Positions 39,062-49,903 are shown, counted from the stretch's first letter. The stretch is DNA of 64,000 nucleotides from Bartonella sp. ML69XJBT (GCF_028618515.1 NZ_JAQITB010000009.1:1-64000), one strand, 5' to 3'. The notes: generated by a model not told the origin, from the letters alone. A program made the numbers and translations.

Positions 39062-39369
39062 AAGACCTTTGTAACATTGAAGATCAAATCATTGATTTAA
39101 ATTGGACGATCGTATTTTCTATGAGAATTTTTTTGATAATAATCATTTTCTTACTGTATAACTTCAATAAAGTTTCAGTGATCAAGATTGATTTAAAAGA
39201 AAAGGCTATATTCAGCGAACCTTAAATGAGCTCATCTGTCATATTCAAATGGAGCGTAGAAAGATAAAATAATCTTGCCTATTTCAATCCCAACGACCTA
39301 AGTGGAAATCATAATTTATATTAAGACAAAGGGGAAAGCGAATATCCTTAATTAAATTGGTTTTCAGTT

Positions 39370-39800
39370 TATCCTAGATAAGAAGTAAAATTTATTAAGA
39401 TTGTCGTTTTACATTGAGAACGATTTCTCAAGGCTAGAAGGACAAAACTTAAATAGAATGTAGACAGACGATGCAAATTGTAAAGTACAAGAAATTTAAA
39501 AATCAATGAAAGCATTGCTTCATATTTTGGGTCCTCTCGTTTTTGAATGGGGATACGTTCCTTATGTAAAACAGAACACCATTTTGTTGCGCATTTACGT
39601 GCTTTTTGCAAAAAACATTTCTCAACGCACTCAAGCCTCTTTTACGACAGTGCCCATGAATGTAACGTAAAAAGCATTGTACCACACTATCTTTACGCTT
39701 GCACAAGTACATGCTGGCAATATCATACCATTTACCAGCCCCAATGTTACGACAACTCTTATATTGGAGAGTGTTCAGAGAAAGCACTTTTACTTCTCTC
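39370..39800 (-). pseudogene. Decayed phage integrase (N-terminal half)
   Basis: Read on the minus strand, two frames carry pieces of the integrase at 43.2 kb. CRNIGAGKWYDIASMYLCKR matches its TLGAGKYNDGAGLLLHKR region. ARKCATKWCSVLHKERIPIQ matches AREFATGWRSILREGRDPIK. At least one frameshift separates them near 39560-39610. The similarity fades toward 39370. In this copy the codon after ATK is TGG (Trp), supporting the view that the in-frame TGA of the 43.4 kb copy was a tryptophan. Confidence 0.7.
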
Positions 39801-40020
39801 TTTAATTGTTTTTACCTACACAGGAACCATGTTTATAAACATGCAAGAAAATCATTTTCATTGATTTAATATAAAAAGATTTAAGATAAGAGAAACTGAT
39901 TGTTTTTGAAGTTGTTATTCAATATGAATGACAATCTGTCAGCATGATAAAGCAATATCTTATAACACATATTCATGGTAGCATTACATAACAGATGGTT
40001 TTATTTTTAGCTTCGTATTC

Positions 40021-41025
40021 TTAAATCGCAGGATAAAACATCATCCATATACCACCGCATATTAAACCAGCGAAAACCGCAAACCCAATAAACGAATTCG
40101 ATTTGAACAGCTTTAGACATTGTGAACTGTCATTTATATCAATGACTTTAATTTGAACAAACATGTGGACACTTGCCATAAAAATCCCCAAAAAGCTAAT
40201 AAGAGGGACTTCTGCCAAATAAAATGCCAAGCTGGTAAGCACCACAAAACCACTATATAAAAAGACCAAAGCACGCTTGGTGCCTTCACCAAAGAGCAGT
40301 GCCGTAGAACGTACCCCAACTGTAGCATCATCCTCTTTATCTTGATGTGCGTAAATTGTATCGTATCCTATTGTCCATAAGATGGATCCCATATAAAGTA
40401 AAATTGGTGACCAACTCAGACTCCCATACACAACTGCCCACCCCATTAATGCCCCCCAATTAAATGCAATGCCTAAAAAAAACTGGGGCCAATATGTTAC
40501 GCGTTTCATAAAAGGGTAAAGTGCAACTGCTACCAATGACGAAATCCCTAGAAAAAAACTGTATCTATTAAATTGTGATAGAATGCCTAAACCAACCAAA
40601 CATTGCACCAATATAAAAAGCTTTGCTTGAAAACGACTCACATGACCTGTTGGTAATGGACGAGAACGTGTTCTCTCTACCTGAGAATCAATTTGATGAT
40701 CGATAAGATCATTCCAAGTACACCCTGCCCCGCGCATCGCTACAGAACCTAAAAAGAACAGAAAGAGATACCAACACCAATGAAAGAACATTGATATAAA
40801 AGGTAATTGGTGCATTTTATAAGAGAGAAAAGCCATCGTTGTTGACCAAAAACAAGGCCACATCAGTAGCTGCCACCCGATAGGACGGTCCCAACGTGCT
40901 AATTGAGCATAAAACCATATCGAGGCAGGCAGAAAACGATAGACCCACTGTTTGGAAGATGCATCCATCACTCGTCCCTGATTCTCGCAGGATTGAATAT
41001 GTGCAATATTTTTACTTTTTTTCAT
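40021..41025 (-). CDS. ubiA: 4-hydroxybenzoate octaprenyltransferase
   Basis: Inner-membrane enzyme that attaches the polyprenyl tail to 4-hydroxybenzoate in ubiquinone synthesis. The 334-residue protein has the first aspartate-rich motif in GCTWNDLIDHQIDSQVERTR and the second in DTIYAHQDKEDDATVGVRST. About eight membrane helices are visible, with RWDRPIGWQLLMWPCFWS in the first. The polyprenyl substrate would come from the synthase at 51 kb. It is divergent from purD. Confidence 0.95.
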   Translation of the reverse strand: MKKSKNIAHIQSCENQGRVMDASSKQWVYRFLPASIWFYAQLARWDRPIGWQLLMWPCFWSTTMAFLSYKMHQLPFISMFFHWCWYLFLFFLGSVAMRGAGCTWNDLIDHQIDSQVERTRSRPLPTGHVSRFQAKLFILVQCLVGLGILSQFNRYSFFLGISSLVAVALYPFMKRVTYWPQFFLGIAFNWGALMGWAVVYGSLSWSPILLYMGSILWTIGYDTIYAHQDKEDDATVGVRSTALLFGEGTKRALVFLYSGFVVLTSLAFYLAEVPLISFLGIFMASVHMFVQIKVIDINDSSQCLKLFKSNSFIGFAVFAGLICGGIWMMFYPAI

Positions 41026-41114
41026 TAAATAATCTTACCTTTAGTCTTGCGATAGAGGCATTTCATTCTTATGACAAGAATCAATTTAATTATCTTCTAT
41101 GATAGGAGCAAATG

Positions 41115-42389
41115 ATGAACATCCTTCTTATCGGCTCGGGCGGACGCGAACATGCTTTGGCGTGGAAAATAGCAGCATCGCCACTGCTAACGAAATTATA
41201 TTGTGCTCCTGGAAATCCTGCAACAATGGAACATGGTGAAAATATTGACTTAAACATTGATGACCATTCTCTCGTCATTGACTTTTGTAAAACGCATTCT
41301 ATTGATCTTGTCGTTGTTGGACCAGAAGCACCACTCGTTGCAGGTATAACAGATGCCCTTAATAAGGCTGGTATCTGTGTATTTGGACCTACTCAAAAAG
41401 CTGCCCAGTTGGAAGGTTCAAAAGCTTTTACGAAAGATCTATGCCGTAAAAATAACATTCCTACAGCCTCCTATCAATGCTTTGATGATTCTGCAAAAGC
41501 CAAAGCCTATATTCAGCAACAAGGTATTCCCATTGTTGTTAAAGATGATGGTTTAGCGGCCGGTAAAGGTGTTGTCGTTGCAACAACTATGGAAGAAGCA
41601 TTTAATGCTGTTGATGCCTGCTTTAAAAGTACCTCCTGCAATGCGGCAAAAAAAGTTGTTGTAGAGTCTTTTCTTGAAGGTGAAGAAGCAAGCTTCTTTT
41701 GTCTTTGTGATGGTAAAATTGCCCTTCCCTTTGGATCAGCTCAGGATCATAAACGTGTGGGGGATGGTGATACTGGAGCAAATACCGGTGGCATGGGGGC
41801 TTATTCACCAGCTCCTATCATGACCGAAAAAATAATTGATCGTACTCTCAAAGAGATTGTTGAACCGGCTCTACATAGTATGAATGCAATGGGATCTCCC
41901 TTTAGAGGTATTCTTTTTGTCGGATTGATGATAACACAAAAAGGACCTGAACTTATTGAATTTAATGTGCGATTTGGCGATCCTGAATGTCAGGTTTTAA
42001 TGATGCGTCTTGAAGATGACATTCTGCCAATTCTTTTTGCTGCTGCTCAGGGAAATCTTGAACAAAAGCCCCTGCAATGGTCTCAAAAAACTGCCTTGAC
42101 TGTCGTTATGGCTGCAAAAGGTTATCCAGAATCTCCCCAAAAAGGTACTGTTATCCGTAATCTTGATAAGGTAAAGGCTCTTTCTGATGTGAAAGTTTTT
42201 CAAGCTGGCACTCTATTGAGCAATGGAGAACTCATTGCCAATGGTGGACGCGTTTTAAATATAACAGCAATGGGCAAAACCGTCATACATGCGCAAAAGC
42301 GCGCCTATGAAGCTGTCGATTGTATTGATTGGCCCGAAGGTTTTGTCCGCCGCGATATTGGTTGGAGAGCCATTGCGCAAAAAAGCTGA
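41115..42389 (+). CDS. purD: Phosphoribosylamine-glycine ligase
   Basis: Second step of purine synthesis: joins glycine to phosphoribosylamine with ATP. The 424-residue ATP-grasp protein starts [37 protein letters not shown] is present, as are [15 protein letters not shown] and the [20 protein letters not shown] signature. ATG 41115 is better than ATG 41112 because AGGAG at 41104-41108 is six bases before it and only three before the other. Confidence 0.97.
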   Translation: MNILLIGSGGREHALAWKIAASPLLTKLYCAPGNPATMEHGENIDLNIDDHSLVIDFCKTHSIDLVVVGPEAPLVAGITDALNKAGICVFGPTQKAAQLEGSKAFTKDLCRKNNIPTASYQCFDDSAKAKAYIQQQGIPIVVKDDGLAAGKGVVVATTMEEAFNAVDACFKSTSCNAAKKVVVESFLEGEEASFFCLCDGKIALPFGSAQDHKRVGDGDTGANTGGMGAYSPAPIMTEKIIDRTLKEIVEPALHSMNAMGSPFRGILFVGLMITQKGPELIEFNVRFGDPECQVLMMRLEDDILPILFAAAQGNLEQKPLQWSQKTALTVVMAAKGYPESPQKGTVIRNLDKVKALSDVKVFQAGTLLSNGELIANGGRVLNITAMGKTVIHAQKRAYEAVDCIDWPEGFVRRDIGWRAIAQKS

Positions 42390-42399
42390 ATTCCTTGAA

Positions 42400-42956
42400 C
42401 TTTCCTTAACTATAGCGTTTTCATAAACATGGGCATTATCCATAAACTTGAGAGCCTCCTAGCACACGTGCTTTATCATAAACCTCCGCATTGCCATAAA
42501 TTCTGGTTTTATCAAGATAACTTGCCATAAATAGTGTCATAAATCAATGCGTTCTCATAGACTTGTGCATTTCCATAAATCTCAGCTCTAATATGCACGC
42601 TAGCATTGCCATAGACCCTTGCATTTTCATAAATTTTAGCAGATCCAGTAATCTTTGCATTATCAGAAACATAAGCATTATCGAAAACCCGCGCATCACC
42701 ATAAACCATGGCATCCCCCCGCCCCAGCAATTGCCATTATGAGCTAAATTGCAACCTTATGTATAAAGCCGCCGAGGTTCCCTGCCTTAACATTGGCAAA
42801 ATCCCTTAAAGCCCGAATGCGATAAAGAGTATAATCACCGCCCTCTATTGTTTCACCTGTAAATTCGTATTTTTTTGCAGGCTCTTGTTTATTAACAGAT
42901 GCGGTTTTATTTGAAATAGAAGAAATAACGGGGGTGTTTTTTGATATATTTGTCAT
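42400..42956 (-). pseudogene. Frameshifted phage-associated hexapeptide-repeat protein
   Basis: The N-terminal frame (42744-42956) reads KKYEFTGETIEGGDYTLYRI then KAGNLGGFI, a start typical of prophage hexapeptide-repeat proteins. It ends early. A second frame (42512-42730) continues with imperfect repeats such as AKIYENARVYGNASV, the left-handed beta-helix pattern. Further frame changes carry DKTRIYGNAEVYDKARVLGG and DNAHVYENAIVKES to about 42400. At least three frameshifts or stops make it a pseudogene. It sits next to the integrase remnant, which supports a prophage origin. Confidence 0.75.
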
Positions 42957-43169
42957 AATTAAATCCTAATCGTTATAAAGTTTCTATTAATACTCTATAA
43001 GAGCGCCGGGCTCTAGCAAGACATTGATTTATATAGATAATTCACTGTTTTGCATGTTGAATTAAAGACCCGAATATAGTAAGGTTTTCTCATTCTAAAC
43101 CCTCTCAGATTGAATCAATTAATATCACTTGCTTGCACGTCAAAAGCGGGGCTGGTGTGTTAGTAAAAA

Positions 43170-43940
43170 TTGTATAAGAAAGAACTAAAAATGGCTCTTA
43201 TGAACCGTCTTAATGCAAGGGCTGTAGCAACATTGGGAGCTGGTAAATATAATGATGGTGCCGGCTTGTTACTCCATAAGCGTAAAGATGGTGGTGCTCA
43301 ATGGATTTATCGCTATACCATTCACGGACGTCGTCGCGAAATGGGATTGGGTGCCTTAAGAGATGTCTCTTTAAAACAAGCCCGTGAATTTGCAACTGGG
43401 TGACGTTCTATTTTACGTGAGGGTCGTGATCCCATTAAAGAACGTGAGAAACAAAAGCGTGAGGCAATAAGCAATCTTCATTATTTAAAAGATATTGCAC
43501 TAGATGCTTTTGAAAGTCGTAAAGCTGAATTAAAAGGGGATGGTAAAAATGGAAACTGGTTTTCACCCTTAAAACTTCATGTTTTACCTAAATTAGGCTG
43601 TTTGCCCGTTTCAGAGATTACGCAAACAGAGATACGTAATGCCCTTGCTCCCATTTGGCATACAAAAGCTGCAACAGCTAACAGAGCTCTTATTCGTCTC
43701 AATATGTGTCTCAAACATGCGGCTGCATTAGGTTTGGATGTTGATTTACAGGCAGTAGAAAAAGCACGTGCTCTTTTAGGTCAACAACTCCATAAAACAC
43801 AAAATATACCAGCCATGGATTGGAAAGATATTATTTTTGCCTTTAAAATAGTAAAAATATCTAACGCGAAAACCTTCTGTCAACATATGTTGTCCAGCAA
43901 AGCTCTTATTGATAATCAAAAGCAAAACACAGCAGAATAA
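43170..43940 (+). pseudogene. Truncated tyrosine integrase with in-frame TGA
   Basis: The N-terminal arm-binding (DUF4102-like) domain reads MNRLNARAVATLGAGKYNDG, then GLLLHKRKDGGAQWIYRYTI and REMGLGALRDVSLKQAREFA. A TGA at 43401-43403 interrupts the frame after FATG, where relatives have tryptophan (TGG). The same frame then continues through RSILREGRDPIKEREKQKRE and a core-binding region (PVSEITQTEIRNALAPIW). After PAMDWKDI the sequence becomes unrelated and stops at 43940. The catalytic domain with the R-H-R-Y residues is absent, so it cannot recombine DNA. It is the best preserved member of the relic family in this window. Confidence 0.85.
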
Positions 43941-43984
43941 ACAGCTATGGCAGCATAATCCTAAAACATGAAAACATATAAGAT

Positions 43985-44512
43985 CTACTGTAGGGTAACT
44001 CGATTCGCGATAACCAAACGCAAACCTAACGGATTGCTATAACGAAGTGAGAAACGCTTTTGCTTAGAATGCAGAGTTGTATAAAAGAACCGGCGTAAAT
44101 CGAAACGATCTTTGACAACAATAACACGATTATCTTCATTGATCATAAGCATAGGAAGATCATAAGTATCTGCCCATAAGCGCCAGTCTAAAAGAACATT
44201 ATTCAAATCTCTAGAAACTAAAAGGGGGATGCAAACTTCCTCATCTCTATGCAGCAATTCTAATGCAACGGCTCTTTCTCCTGAATGCGTTTTTACAGTA
44301 CGTGCTACAATTCCTTTGAAATGATAAGAGGGCATTAAATGCGATAAGCTTGAAGGGGTATCTGTTTTAAAGAAAACACCACGTTCACTTAACGAACAAA
44401 GTATTTTGTTGCCCGTTTTTGATGAAAAATATGTCGTTGTTTGTGGCAAATGGCACGGATCCAACCGAAATTCAAGCACCGCTTTTGCCTGATTAAAGCA
44501 TTGATTAGCCAT
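43985..44512 (-). CDS. Conserved hypothetical protein (DUF6101-like)
   Basis: A 175-residue cytoplasmic protein with no signal peptide or membrane segment. It begins with a region containing EFRLDPCHLP, has a central FKGIVARTVKTHSGERAVALELLHRDEE, and ends basic (RRFFYTTLHSKQKRFSLRYSN broken by small residues). It resembles a Rhizobiales family listed as DUF6101, with low certainty. No catalytic motif is recognised. It is flanked by phage debris on one side and the FAD oxidoreductase on the other, but its codon use looks like core genes. Confidence 0.75.
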   Translation of the reverse strand: MANQCFNQAKAVLEFRLDPCHLPQTTTYFSSKTGNKILCSLSERGVFFKTDTPSSLSHLMPSYHFKGIVARTVKTHSGERAVALELLHRDEEVCIPLLVSRDLNNVLLDWRLWADTYDLPMLMINEDNRVIVVKDRFDLRRFFYTTLHSKQKRFSLRYSNPLGLRLVIANRVTLQ

Positions 44513-44662
44513 ATATAGTGTCCCAATTTATTTTAATAATACTACACCCTTTAACAGCTTTTTCTCATTGGATTATTAAAAGATTGAATAAAAAACAACT
44601 GGTTTCTTTTTTGGTTATTGAAATCTAAACAAAAACACATGATACAATTTATCTCTCTTGCA

Positions 44663-46072
44663 TTATAAGACTTTTCCAGGATTCATAATCCCTAAAGGAT
44701 CGAGCTCTTTCTTAATCGCTTGCATAATATCCAATGCGACAGGCGATTTGAAGGCACGAAGTTCCTCACGCTTAAGTTGACCAATTCCATGCTCAGCAGA
44801 AAACGCACCTTGATAGTGCATCACTAAACTATGAATACTATGGTTCATTTGTGACCATAACTGCAAAAATACTGCAGGATCAGCTCCAACGGGTTGGGTA
44901 ATATTATAGTGCAAATTTCCATCGCCCATGTGACCAAAACAAACTATCCGCGCACCTGGAACAATTTCTTCAACAATATTTTCTACATCGGAGATAAAAT
45001 CAGGAATGGACGCAATAGGTACTGCAATATCGTGCTTAATGGATGCTCCTACTAATTTCTGTGCAGGTGATATACTTTCACGCAATTGCCAAAAAAAATC
45101 TTGCTGCTTTAATGATTGTGCAACAACAGCATCTTCTATCACAGCATCCTTTAAAGACTCTTCCAAAATAACACTAAGCACTGAAAAGGCTTCATTTTCC
45201 CCCTGTAATGATGAAATATTAATCAATACATACCATTCATGCTCCTGTTCAAGAGGAGACCTATCACACATCTTATAGTCTAAAGCCATTTGTAAGCTCA
45301 GTTTTCCCATGAGCTCAAAACCTGTTAACATCTCCCCTCCATGACATTGTGCAAGAGATAAAAGCTCTAGAGCCTTAGCTGGACTACATAAACCAACTAA
45401 AGCAACTGCTTTTCCTTTAGGTTTTGGAAACAATTTTAAGACCGCTGCTGTTATAACTCCTAAAGTGCCTTCTGCTCCAATAAAAAGGTTTTTCAAATCA
45501 TAACCGCTATTGTCTTTCTTAACAAAACGTAAATCATTTAAAATACGACCATCAGGCAAAACAACTTCCAAACCAAGACAAAGTTCACGCATATTTCCAT
45601 AAGCTAAGACAGCTGTTCCTCCAGCGTTAGATGAAAGATTTCCCCCTATCTGGCAGGAACCTTCTGAAGCCAAAGAAAGAGGAAAAAAACGACCTGCTTC
45701 ATCTGCTTTTTTCTGTAAGTCTTGTAAAATAACTCCAGCCTCCACCACAGCAAAATTACCTTCAAGATTTATACATCTTATCTTATTAAGTCGTTCCATA
45801 GATAAAAGAACGCTGTTCCCACTTTCATCTGGTTGTTGACCTCCTACCAGCCCCGTATTTCCCCCCTGCGGTACAACCGGTGTGCGCGATTGGCTAGCGA
45901 GTTGCATAATTGACGACACTTCTGCAGAAGACGATGGTCGTAAAAGCAATGATGTTTTCCCATGAAATCGTCCGCGTTCTTCAAGCAAATAGGGTGCAAT
46001 CAATGCCTGATCTGTTATAGCATTCCCAACTCCAACAAGTTTTGTAAATTTTTCAATTAACTCCTGCTCCAT
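44663..46072 (-). CDS. FAD-binding oxidoreductase (D-lactate / D-2-hydroxyglutarate dehydrogenase type)
   Basis: A 469-residue flavoprotein of the GlcD/D2HGDH family. The FAD-binding domain has VVPQGGNTGLVGGQQP, QIGGNLSSNAGGTAVLAYG and GYDLKNLFIGAEGTLGVITA. The C-terminal substrate domain has FGHMGDGNLHYNI and AEHGIGQLKREEL with metal and flavin contacts. Substrate among D-2-hydroxy acids cannot be read from sequence. ATG 46072 is preferred: GAGAGG lies eight bases upstream; a TTG at 46078 overlaps sua5. Confidence 0.92.
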   Translation of the reverse strand: MEQELIEKFTKLVGVGNAITDQALIAPYLLEERGRFHGKTSLLLRPSSSAEVSSIMQLASQSRTPVVPQGGNTGLVGGQQPDESGNSVLLSMERLNKIRCINLEGNFAVVEAGVILQDLQKKADEAGRFFPLSLASEGSCQIGGNLSSNAGGTAVLAYGNMRELCLGLEVVLPDGRILNDLRFVKKDNSGYDLKNLFIGAEGTLGVITAAVLKLFPKPKGKAVALVGLCSPAKALELLSLAQCHGGEMLTGFELMGKLSLQMALDYKMCDRSPLEQEHEWYVLINISSLQGENEAFSVLSVILEESLKDAVIEDAVVAQSLKQQDFFWQLRESISPAQKLVGASIKHDIAVPIASIPDFISDVENIVEEIVPGARIVCFGHMGDGNLHYNITQPVGADPAVFLQLWSQMNHSIHSLVMHYQGAFSAEHGIGQLKREELRAFKSPVALDIMQAIKKELDPLGIMNPGKVL

Positions 46073-46074
46073 CT

Positions 46075-47037
46075 TCAATCCTCTCTTGGAGCCGCTGCAC
46101 GTATAAGACGATCATTAATAGCCTCACCTAATCCATATGTTGGAATAGGTCCTACGGCAATAGATCTCACCTTTAATGAATCCAATTCTCTCAAATATTG
46201 AAATAAATGAGAGGCGGCCTCTTCCAGCTGTCCACTCTCGCTCAGATTTAAAACAGAAATAGCATTTTCAGCCCCCATAATGCGTTGTCTACCAAATGCT
46301 AAAAGGGCCTCATCATTTTCAACCTTATCCACATTCAAACGAATCGCAGCATTTGGTGCGTAATGCGATTTTAACATACCTGGTGCTTCAATCGTAACCC
46401 GCTGATCTATCCGTTTTAACGATCTTCCCGCAACTTCTTCAATCTTTTGCACCACAAGCCCTCCAGAACGCAAAAGGTAAATATCTTCATTACAAACCTT
46501 AATAATTGTTGATTCAATCCCTATTGTGCAAACTCCTCCATCAAGTATCAAAGGAACAGATCTCCCTAAAGATGCAAAAACAGCTTCAGCCGAAGTAGGA
46601 CTAAGACGCCCTGACTGATTGGCACTAGGAGCAGCAAGAGGTCGACCAAAATATTCCACAATTTCTGCAAAACGACTATTGGGAAAACGAACAGCCAGTG
46701 TATTCAGACCAGAAGTGGTTAAAGGGTGGATATTATGCTGTACCTTTAAAGGAAGAACAAATGTTAAAGGTCCTGGCCAAAATACCTCCATTAATCGACG
46801 CGAAAGAAAATCAATTTCAACGTAGCGCTGCGCCATATCAATGCTACTGACATGAGCAATAAGAGGATTAAATTGTGGACGCCTCTTTGTCGAAAAAATA
46901 GAAGCTACTGCCCTCCCATTGGTTGCATCACCAGCCAATCCGTAGACCGTTTCTGTTGGTAGAGCGACTAACTTCCCCTGTTCAAGAAGTGCAACGGCTT
47001 GCTTTATCGAAGCGCTATTGAGAGGGAGAATTGTCAT
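46075..47037 (-). CDS. L-threonylcarbamoyladenylate synthase (Sua5 type)
   Basis: Makes threonylcarbamoyl-AMP for the t6A modification at position 37 of ANN-decoding tRNAs. The 320-residue product is the long Sua5 form. The YrdC domain (about 1-200) contains [32 protein letters not shown] and [16 protein letters not shown]. The C-terminal Sua5 domain starts near [17 protein letters not shown]. The ATG overlaps the rnhB stop (ATGA), so the two are probably coupled. Confidence 0.95.
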   Translation of the reverse strand: MTILPLNSASIKQAVALLEQGKLVALPTETVYGLAGDATNGRAVASIFSTKRRPQFNPLIAHVSSIDMAQRYVEIDFLSRRLMEVFWPGPLTFVLPLKVQHNIHPLTTSGLNTLAVRFPNSRFAEIVEYFGRPLAAPSANQSGRLSPTSAEAVFASLGRSVPLILDGGVCTIGIESTIIKVCNEDIYLLRSGGLVVQKIEEVAGRSLKRIDQRVTIEAPGMLKSHYAPNAAIRLNVDKVENDEALLAFGRQRIMGAENAISVLNLSESGQLEEAASHLFQYLRELDSLKVRSIAVGPIPTYGLGEAINDRLIRAAAPRED

Positions 47038-47675
47038 AAAACATCATTCCTATAGCGCCATTTGAGAGGAGCAAAACTATAACGATGTAATCCCACAATT
47101 GGCCCATATTTATCAAGAGCAACACGATGTGCTCGCGTTGCATATCCTACATGCTTCTCTAAACCATAGCCTTTATAAATTTGCCCTGCATATTCCATCA
47201 TCCGATCCCGCGTTACTTTAGCAATAATAGATGCTGCTGCGATTGAAACCGAACGTTGATCGCCTTTAATCAAAGCAGTTGCTGGGCATGGTAATTCAGA
47301 AGGAATATCACGTCCATCAATGAGTGCATAGTGAACTGGAACTGCTAATCCTGTAAGACAGCGACGCATTGCTTCTAAAGTTGCTTTTCTAATATTAGAC
47401 TGATCAATCGTATGGGCGCAAAGACTCGTAATTGAAATTGCTAATGCATTTTGTAAAATTTCATTATAGAATTTCTCGCGTTGTAGAAAAGACAGCTTCT
47501 TTGAATCATTTAACCCATCAGGAATATGATCTTTATCCAAAATGACTGCCGCGGTTACTACAGGCCCAGCAAGAGGCCCACGTCCTACTTCATCAATACC
47601 TGCTATATGAAAAAAACCTTGGCTTTGCAAATCTAATTCATATGAAAAATTCGGCTGTAGTGGTAGATTAGACAT
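47034..47675 (-). CDS. rnhB: Ribonuclease HII
   Basis: Removes ribonucleotides misincorporated in DNA and RNA from hybrids. The 213-residue protein has [21 protein letters not shown] with catalytic D and E, the third acid in [10 protein letters not shown], and the fourth region [17 protein letters not shown]. The C-terminal [16 protein letters not shown] follows. It leads the rnhB-sua5-FAD oxidoreductase unit. Confidence 0.96.
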   Translation of the reverse strand: MSNLPLQPNFSYELDLQSQGFFHIAGIDEVGRGPLAGPVVTAAVILDKDHIPDGLNDSKKLSFLQREKFYNEILQNALAISITSLCAHTIDQSNIRKATLEAMRRCLTGLAVPVHYALIDGRDIPSELPCPATALIKGDQRSVSIAAASIIAKVTRDRMMEYAGQIYKGYGLEKHVGYATRAHRVALDKYGPIVGLHRYSFAPLKWRYRNDVL

Positions 47676-47890
47676 CTTTTATAAATCACACATACAAAGA
47701 AATACACCATTTCACAGCCTGCTTTTTTCTGCAAGCATAGAAATAAAAGAGCTTAAATATAGAGTCTTCGCACCACTCTCTGATTCTTCCACTAAACATT
47801 ATCTTAGCATGTGCCCATCTGATCTAGAAACCAAAAATACTTATTCTAGTATCTAATCTCTCCATTGCACATAACAAAAATCTTTCTCTC

Positions 47891-48799
47891 TTAAATCTTT
47901 CCTAAAGTCATAATCGGTTGCACAAACCAACTTGGATGCATTGATTTAATAAAAAGAGCTGCCTTTTGTGCTGCTTGTTGATTCTTAAAAATACCAAAAC
48001 AAGTTGCTCCCGTTCCAGACATGCGAGAAAAAAGAGAGCCACACCCATCTAATATGGATAACACTTCCTTTAATTGAGGCGCAACTTTCAAAGCAGGAGC
48101 AAAAAGATCATTGCGCGTTTCTTGTAACGCCTCAACCAATGCATCAACTGTCTTCAGAGCTTCTGGATCAATCTTTAGAGGCGAATGGTTGTGCTTTTCT
48201 ACAGCTTTAAAAACAGCTTCCGTTGCAATCTGTTGTCCATGATTTACTAACACCATTGCAAGAGAACAAGCTTCCTTTATTCGTGTAATATCTTGGCCAA
48301 TTCCTTTGACAAAAAGCGGCTGCTGATATTCCAATGCCAAAAGACACATTGGTACATCGGCACCAAGAATGACGCTCATTTCTGCTAATTTTTCACAAGA
48401 ATCATTAAGATTCCACTGTTGATGCAATATACTCACAACAGCCGCTGCATCACCAGAGCCACCACCAATACCTGAAGCAATAGGCAATGTTTTAACAAGT
48501 TTTAAAAAAGCTGGTTTAGCACTTTCAGGAAAGGTCTTGCGCATAAAATCACGTGCGCGGATAACCAAATTATCTGAATCAGCAATAAGCCCTTGTGCAA
48601 ATGGACCTGTTAGAACAAAGTGATCATTTTTACACGGAGCATAGCTTAAACAATCACCACTGAGACTAAAATAGACCAAACTTTCTATTAAATGATAACC
48701 ATCAGCGCGCTGTCCAACAACATGCAAAGCCAAATTCAGCTTAATGGGGGTGAATCTATAAGAATAACCTTTGAATGAAGTTCGTACATCCGAGATCAT
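47891..48799 (-). CDS. ispE: 4-diphosphocytidyl-2-C-methyl-D-erythritol kinase
   Basis: GHMP kinase of the methylerythritol phosphate pathway. The 302-residue protein has [20 protein letters not shown] near the N-terminus, the ATP-binding [18 protein letters not shown], and a final GHMP motif [13 protein letters not shown]. Its ATG overlaps the stop of a 59-codon upstream reading frame as ATGA, so translation may be coupled. Confidence 0.95.
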   Translation of the reverse strand: MISDVRTSFKGYSYRFTPIKLNLALHVVGQRADGYHLIESLVYFSLSGDCLSYAPCKNDHFVLTGPFAQGLIADSDNLVIRARDFMRKTFPESAKPAFLKLVKTLPIASGIGGGSGDAAAVVSILHQQWNLNDSCEKLAEMSVILGADVPMCLLALEYQQPLFVKGIGQDITRIKEACSLAMVLVNHGQQIATEAVFKAVEKHNHSPLKIDPEALKTVDALVEALQETRNDLFAPALKVAPQLKEVLSILDGCGSLFSRMSGTGATCFGIFKNQQAAQKAALFIKSMHPSWFVQPIMTLGKI

Positions 48800-48975
48800 C
48801 TGACGTAATATTCACCTGTATAGGGATCCTTTACCAACCTACCCCGTTTTTTTGTACTCGGTTTAGCTTCTTCTACCCCTCCTCCCCAGAACATCTTCTG
48901 CAACCGTTTCCTTATTAAATAATAAATATGAAAAGCTGCTATACACAATAAACTGAATGCAATCATTCGCACCAT
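48796..48975 (-). CDS. Small membrane-anchored protein translationally coupled to ispE
   Basis: A 59-residue frame starting [20 protein letters not shown]: one hydrophobic segment (about 3-20), then a basic and glycine-rich stretch ([12 protein letters not shown]), and a C-terminus [12 protein letters not shown]. The short LVxDPxTGxYV ending is familiar from small proteins of Rhizobiales and from DUF-type proteins with a treble-cleft-like tail, but no function is known. It lies 79 bases after sppA, and its TGA overlaps the ispE ATG. The position and clean overlap make it a likely real gene. Confidence 0.65.
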   Translation of the reverse strand: MVRMIAFSLLCIAAFHIYYLIRKRLQKMFWGGGVEEAKPSTKKRGRLVKDPYTGEYYVR

Positions 48976-49054
48976 TTCAAGTTCGTTCTTTCTTACAAGT
49001 ATTTTTAGGTAAAATTACTAGCTCTCCCGCGTAGCTCTTAAATTGTCGCCCTCA

Positions 49055-49903
49055 TCACAAACCATAACGTTGCCACAGTGCACGCTCTTGTGCGGTTATA
49101 AATACACTGTCAACTGCTGTAGAAACCACATGAGCCGTAACTCCTGCAGGCGTTTTAGGTCCTAAAAGACTTTTTGGAGGCGTAATTAATCGAAGTTTTG
49201 TATCATCCCCAAAACGTTCTTTAATAACAGAACGTACATCATTCAATCCATCAACAAGGCCAAGTTCAATGCCTTTCTTCCCACTCCAAAACATTCCTGT
49301 AAAAATATCCGGATCATTTGATAGCTTCGCTGCACGCCGTTCTTTAACCAAATCAATAAAAGTCTGATGAACTTCGAGTTGTAGAGATTTCAAATGCTCA
49401 ATATCTGCCTTCTTTTCAGGCTGAAATGGATCTAAGGTAACCTTGTTTTTTCCTGCCGTGTAAACACGCCGCTCAACACCAATTTTCTTCAAAAGCTCAG
49501 GAAAACCAAAGGAAGCTGACACAACTCCTATAGAGCCAACAATCGAAGAAGGATCAGCAAAAATCTCATCTCCCGCACAAGCAATCATATAACCACCCGA
49601 TGCAGCTACATCTTCAATAAAGACAAGAACCTGTTTCTTTTTTTCCTCTGCCAAATCACGGATGCGTTTAAAAATAAGACGCGATTGCACCGGCGAACCA
49701 CCAGGAGAATTAAGAATAAGTGCAACAGCCGGTGCCTTTTTGTATGCAAAAGCTTTGTCTAAAAGACTCGCACACCTCCCCAAGGAAAGCGTACGTGACA
49801 TTAGTGTCGTTGAATCCATAATCGCCCCATGAAGACGCACCACAGGGATTTCAAGTTTACTCGAATAAAAACGATGCGGAATAAGATTTTTGATAACTTC
49901 CAT
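49055..49903 (-). CDS. sppA: S49 family peptidase (SppA/SohB-like)
   Basis: A 282-residue single-domain S49 serine peptidase thought to degrade cleaved signal peptides or membrane proteins. It has LNSPGGSPVQSRLI (oxyanion region) and EDVAASGGYMIACAGDEI with the nucleophile serine. GSIGVVSASFGFPELL follows, then a lysine-containing TAGKNKVTLDPF segment that is the candidate general base. Unlike many family members it lacks an obvious N-terminal membrane helix. ATG 49903 is preferred over TTG 49906. Confidence 0.9.
   Translation of the reverse strand: MEVIKNLIPHRFYSSKLEIPVVRLHGAIMDSTTLMSRTLSLGRCASLLDKAFAYKKAPAVALILNSPGGSPVQSRLIFKRIRDLAEEKKKQVLVFIEDVAASGGYMIACAGDEIFADPSSIVGSIGVVSASFGFPELLKKIGVERRVYTAGKNKVTLDPFQPEKKADIEHLKSLQLEVHQTFIDLVKERRAAKLSNDPDIFTGMFWSGKKGIELGLVDGLNDVRSVIKERFGDDTKLRLITPPKSLLGPKTPAGVTAHVVSTAVDSVFITAQERALWQRYGL

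Larger units (their letters stand above)
39013..40020. other. Intergenic region with hairpin and integrase relic
   Basis: About 1 kb between pdxH and ubiA. It contains the perfect hairpin at 39023-39061 and a decayed minus-strand integrase (39370-39800). The sequence between and after these is AT-rich with nothing recognised. Confidence 0.5.
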
